Shown here: positions 53,633-55,522 of the stretch, in pieces
How positions within the stretch are numbered: position 1 is the stretch's first letter
How the letters are laid out: each line of letters opens with the position of its first letter
Assembly (NCBI RefSeq): GCF_001424755.1
Contig: NZ_LMRF01000002.1
Span: forward strand, 438,727-494,248
Length of the DNA: 55,522 nt
Direction: 5' to 3'
DNA from: Marmoricola sp. Leaf446
GTDB taxonomy: Bacteria; Actinomycetota; Actinomycetes; Propionibacteriales; Nocardioidaceae
Program-made: the position numbers and the translations under genes
The notes under the pieces: model-generated
Told to the model about the DNA's origin: nothing
Database searches by the model: none
The model's input: the letters and a program-made list of their open reading frames with translations, nothing else

Positions 53633-54549
53633 TTGACCGCCCCCAGGGAGAGGCCGCGCACCAGCTTGTCCTGGGCCGCGAAGCCGGCGATGAGCACCGG
53701 CAGCGAGACCAGGGTGGCGGCGGCGCACAGCTTGGCCAGGAACAGGCCCTGGCTGGAGATGAAACCGACCAGGAAGATCGGCGCCGTGGCCGCGGTGGTG
53801 GAGGTCAGGTTGACCGCGAACATGAACTCGTTCCAGCTGAAGATGAAGCAGATCAGGCTGGTCGCGGCCAGGCCCGGCGCCGCGATGGGCGCCACGACCG
53901 AGACCATCGTGCGCAGGAATCCCGCGCCGTCCATCCTGGCCGCCTCGAGGATCTCGACCGGCACCTCGGCCAGGAACGAGCGCATCATCCACACCGCGAT
54001 CGGCAGGTTCATCGAGGTGTAGAGCACGACCAGCGTGATGACGTTGTCGAGCATCCCGGTGTTCTGCACGATCAGGTAGATCGGCAGCAGCGCCGCGATG
54101 GGGGGGAGGAACTTGGTGGAGAGGAAGAAGAACATGACGTCCGTCCACTTCTCCACCGGCCGGATGCTCAGGGCGTACGCCGCGGGCACGGCCAGCAGCA
54201 GCACCAGCAGCGTCGAGACGATGCTCGCCGTGGCCGAGTTGATGAGGTACGGCGTGACGTTGCGGTCGAACAGCGCCGCGTAGTTCTCCAGGGTGAGCGG
54301 CGCCAGGATCGAGGGCGGGTTGGTCGCCGCGTCGGCCTCGATGTGCAGCGAGGTCAGCACCATCCACGCGACGGGCGCGAAGAACAGCAGCGTCACCACC
54401 CAGGCGCTGATCGTCCAGCCGATGCCGGCCGGGGCCGAGGTGTCGTCCTTGGCCTTGCGTCGGCGGCGTCGCTGCGCCGCGGGCAGCGCCCGGTCGTCCT
54501 CGCCCGGGGCCTCGTCGGCGTCCTGCGGGTTCTCCAGGGTCTGGCTCAT
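53629..54549 (-). CDS. Sugar/polyol ABC transporter permease (MalG type)
   Basis: A 306-residue membrane subunit with six helices and the ATPase-contact EAA loop EILEAARMDGAGFLRTMVSVV. N-terminal 35 residues are charged and disordered. Second permease of a CUT1-type importer, as in SmoG/MtlG. Overlaps its upstream partner by 4 nt (ATGA). The solute-binding protein and ATPase must be encoded outside the window or elsewhere. Confidence 0.93.
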   Translation of the reverse strand: MSQTLENPQDADEAPGEDDRALPAAQRRRRRKAKDDTSAPAGIGWTISAWVVTLLFFAPVAWMVLTSLHIEADAATNPPSILAPLTLENYAALFDRNVTPYLINSATASIVSTLLVLLLAVPAAYALSIRPVEKWTDVMFFFLSTKFLPPIAALLPIYLIVQNTGMLDNVITLVVLYTSMNLPIAVWMMRSFLAEVPVEILEAARMDGAGFLRTMVSVVAPIAAPGLAATSLICFIFSWNEFMFAVNLTSTTAATAPIFLVGFISSQGLFLAKLCAAATLVSLPVLIAGFAAQDKLVRGLSLGAVK

Positions 54550-55522
54550 CGGCTCATCTCCTCCTCGCTGAACAGCGACGAGATGGTCCGCAGCGCGAAG
54601 GTGGCGACGACGATCGTGCCGACCACCACCACGACGCCGGCCGCAGCGGCCTCGCCGTACTCGAACTTGCGGAACATCGTCAGGTAGATCTCGTAGGGCA
54701 GGTTGGTCGTCGCCGACCCGGGTCCGCCCTGGGTGATGGTGTAGATCGCGTCGAAGGTCTGCACGACGTAGACCGAGCCGAGCAGCACCGACAGCTCGAT
54801 GTAGCGGCGCAGGTGCGGCAGCGTGATGTGGCGGAAGATCTGCCAGCTGCTGGCGCGGTCGATGCGGGCCGCCTCGAGGACGTCACCGGGCTGCGACTGC
54901 AGCCCCGCCAGCAGGATCAGCATCATGAACGGCGTCCACTGCCACACCAGGGCCGCGACCACGGCGGGCATCGGCGTGGTGGAGATGTAGTCGACGATCG
55001 GCCCCTCCTCGGCCCCGAACAGCTGCCAGATCGCGTTGAGGGTGCCGTTGAACAGGCCGTAGTCGGGGTTGTAGAGCGCGTGCTTCCACAGCAGCGCCGA
55101 GGCCACCGGCATCACCAGGAACGGCGCGATCAGCAGGGTGCGGCACACGCCCCGGCCGGGGAACTTCTTGTCGAGCAGCACCGCGATGCCCAGCCCGATC
55201 AGCAGGCTGACGACGACCACCGAGGCGGTCAGCACGACGGTGTTGAGGACCGCGTTGCGCAGCCGGGAGTCGGTGAAGACGGTGGCGAAGTTGGAGAGCC
55301 CGGCGAAGGACTCGTAGACCCCGAGGCCCAGGAAGCTCTTGGTGCCCGGTCGCTGGATGTTCCAGTTGAGGAACGAGACCGCGATCGTGATCAGGAACGG
55401 GATCTGCGTGACGATGATCGTGAAGACCAGCGCCGGCAGCAGCGGACCGCGTCGGGACCACCGCTCCTTGGAGGAGCGCTTGGAGGGGGGCGGCCCCCCC
55501 GCCGCGGCGTCGGACGCCGCGG
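54546..55522 (-). CDS. Sugar/polyol ABC transporter permease (MalF type), 5' truncated
   Basis: The frame is open to the window edge (about 325 codons); the start is outside but probably near, because the first codons are the disordered cytoplasmic lead (PPSKRSSKERWSRRG) before helix 1 (LLPALVFTIIVTQIPFLITI). Six helices; EAA loop DVLEAARIDRASSWQIFRHI. First permease of the polyol importer, overlapping the second by 4 nt. Confidence 0.93.
   Translation of the reverse strand, partial: AASDAAAGGPPPSKRSSKERWSRRGPLLPALVFTIIVTQIPFLITIAVSFLNWNIQRPGTKSFLGLGVYESFAGLSNFATVFTDSRLRNAVLNTVVLTASVVVVSLLIGLGIAVLLDKKFPGRGVCRTLLIAPFLVMPVASALLWKHALYNPDYGLFNGTLNAIWQLFGAEEGPIVDYISTTPMPAVVAALVWQWTPFMMLILLAGLQSQPGDVLEAARIDRASSWQIFRHITLPHLRRYIELSVLLGSVYVVQTFDAIYTITQGGPGSATTNLPYEIYLTMFRKFEYGEAAAAGVVVVVGTIVVATFALRTISSLFSEEEMSR

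Overview
The window is about 55.5 kb of very GC-rich DNA (third codon positions are almost all G/C) from an actinobacterium. Several gene blocks match the order known from Mycobacterium and Streptomyces: XRE regulator, HbhA-like protein, DUF2516; SDR, mshA, ybjN; senX3/regX3 divergent from phoU; and carD, ispD, ispF, cysS, rlmB. MshA (mycothiol synthesis), CarD, GTG starts, many probably leaderless promoters and DUF559-type genes suggest a chromosomal segment of a Nocardioides-like member of the Propionibacteriales. The genus is an inference. I see no phage, plasmid, insertion sequence or CRISPR.

Layout. 1-7.3 kb is an exopolysaccharide locus: a truncated GH16 glucanase-like gene, gmd and fcl (GDP-mannose to GDP-L-fucose), two tandem polyprenyl-phosphate sugar phosphotransferases and a GT2 glycosyltransferase. 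7.3-9.5 kb holds a TauE/SafE exporter and an APS kinase with a degenerate ATP-sulfurylase-like front half, divergent from an asparaginase II. 10.5-15.7 kb holds the XRE/HbhA-like/DUF2516 group, an HSL-type esterase, a protealysin-like M4 protease apparently fused to an emfourin-like domain, and a DUF559 gene. 15.7-24.3 kb holds typA, an arsenate-reductase/LMW-PTP-like phosphatase, a septum-formation-family lipoprotein, an SDR, mshA, ybjN, an EamA transporter and a GCS2 ligase. 24.3-28.2 kb is the phosphate regulon core (regX3, senX3, phoU) and gpmA, with a 470-bp repeat-filled spacer. 28.3-30.6 kb holds a secreted Leu-rich protein, a lipoprotein and a UbiA-family prenyltransferase. 30.8-41.7 kb is the carD/ispD/ispF/cysS/rlmB housekeeping block with an extra IspD-like gene, a sulfite-oxidase-type molybdoenzyme, a C39-like secreted peptidase and a membrane metallophosphoesterase. 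41.7-46.9 kb holds a sortase, tRNA-Thr(TGT), a 98-bp inverted repeat, selO and two CNNM/CorC proteins. 47-52 kb holds a large secreted subtilase and a sulfatase. 52.1-55.5 kb is a polyol operon: two ABC permeases (the first cut by the window end) and a mannitol-type dehydrogenase.

Points of most interest: a tandem IspD pair whose conserved motifs look divided between the two proteins; two 109-bp repeats with terminal inverted repeats between phoU and gpmA; a 98-bp composite hairpin with 23-bp perfect arms beside tRNA-Thr; a possible pseudoknot leader before the GT2 gene; three TGCTAGCA palindromes before the XRE gene; and about twenty start codons preceded at 6-7 nt by a -10-like hexamer, implying widespread leaderless transcription. 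That last pattern also revises the start of the APS kinase gene.
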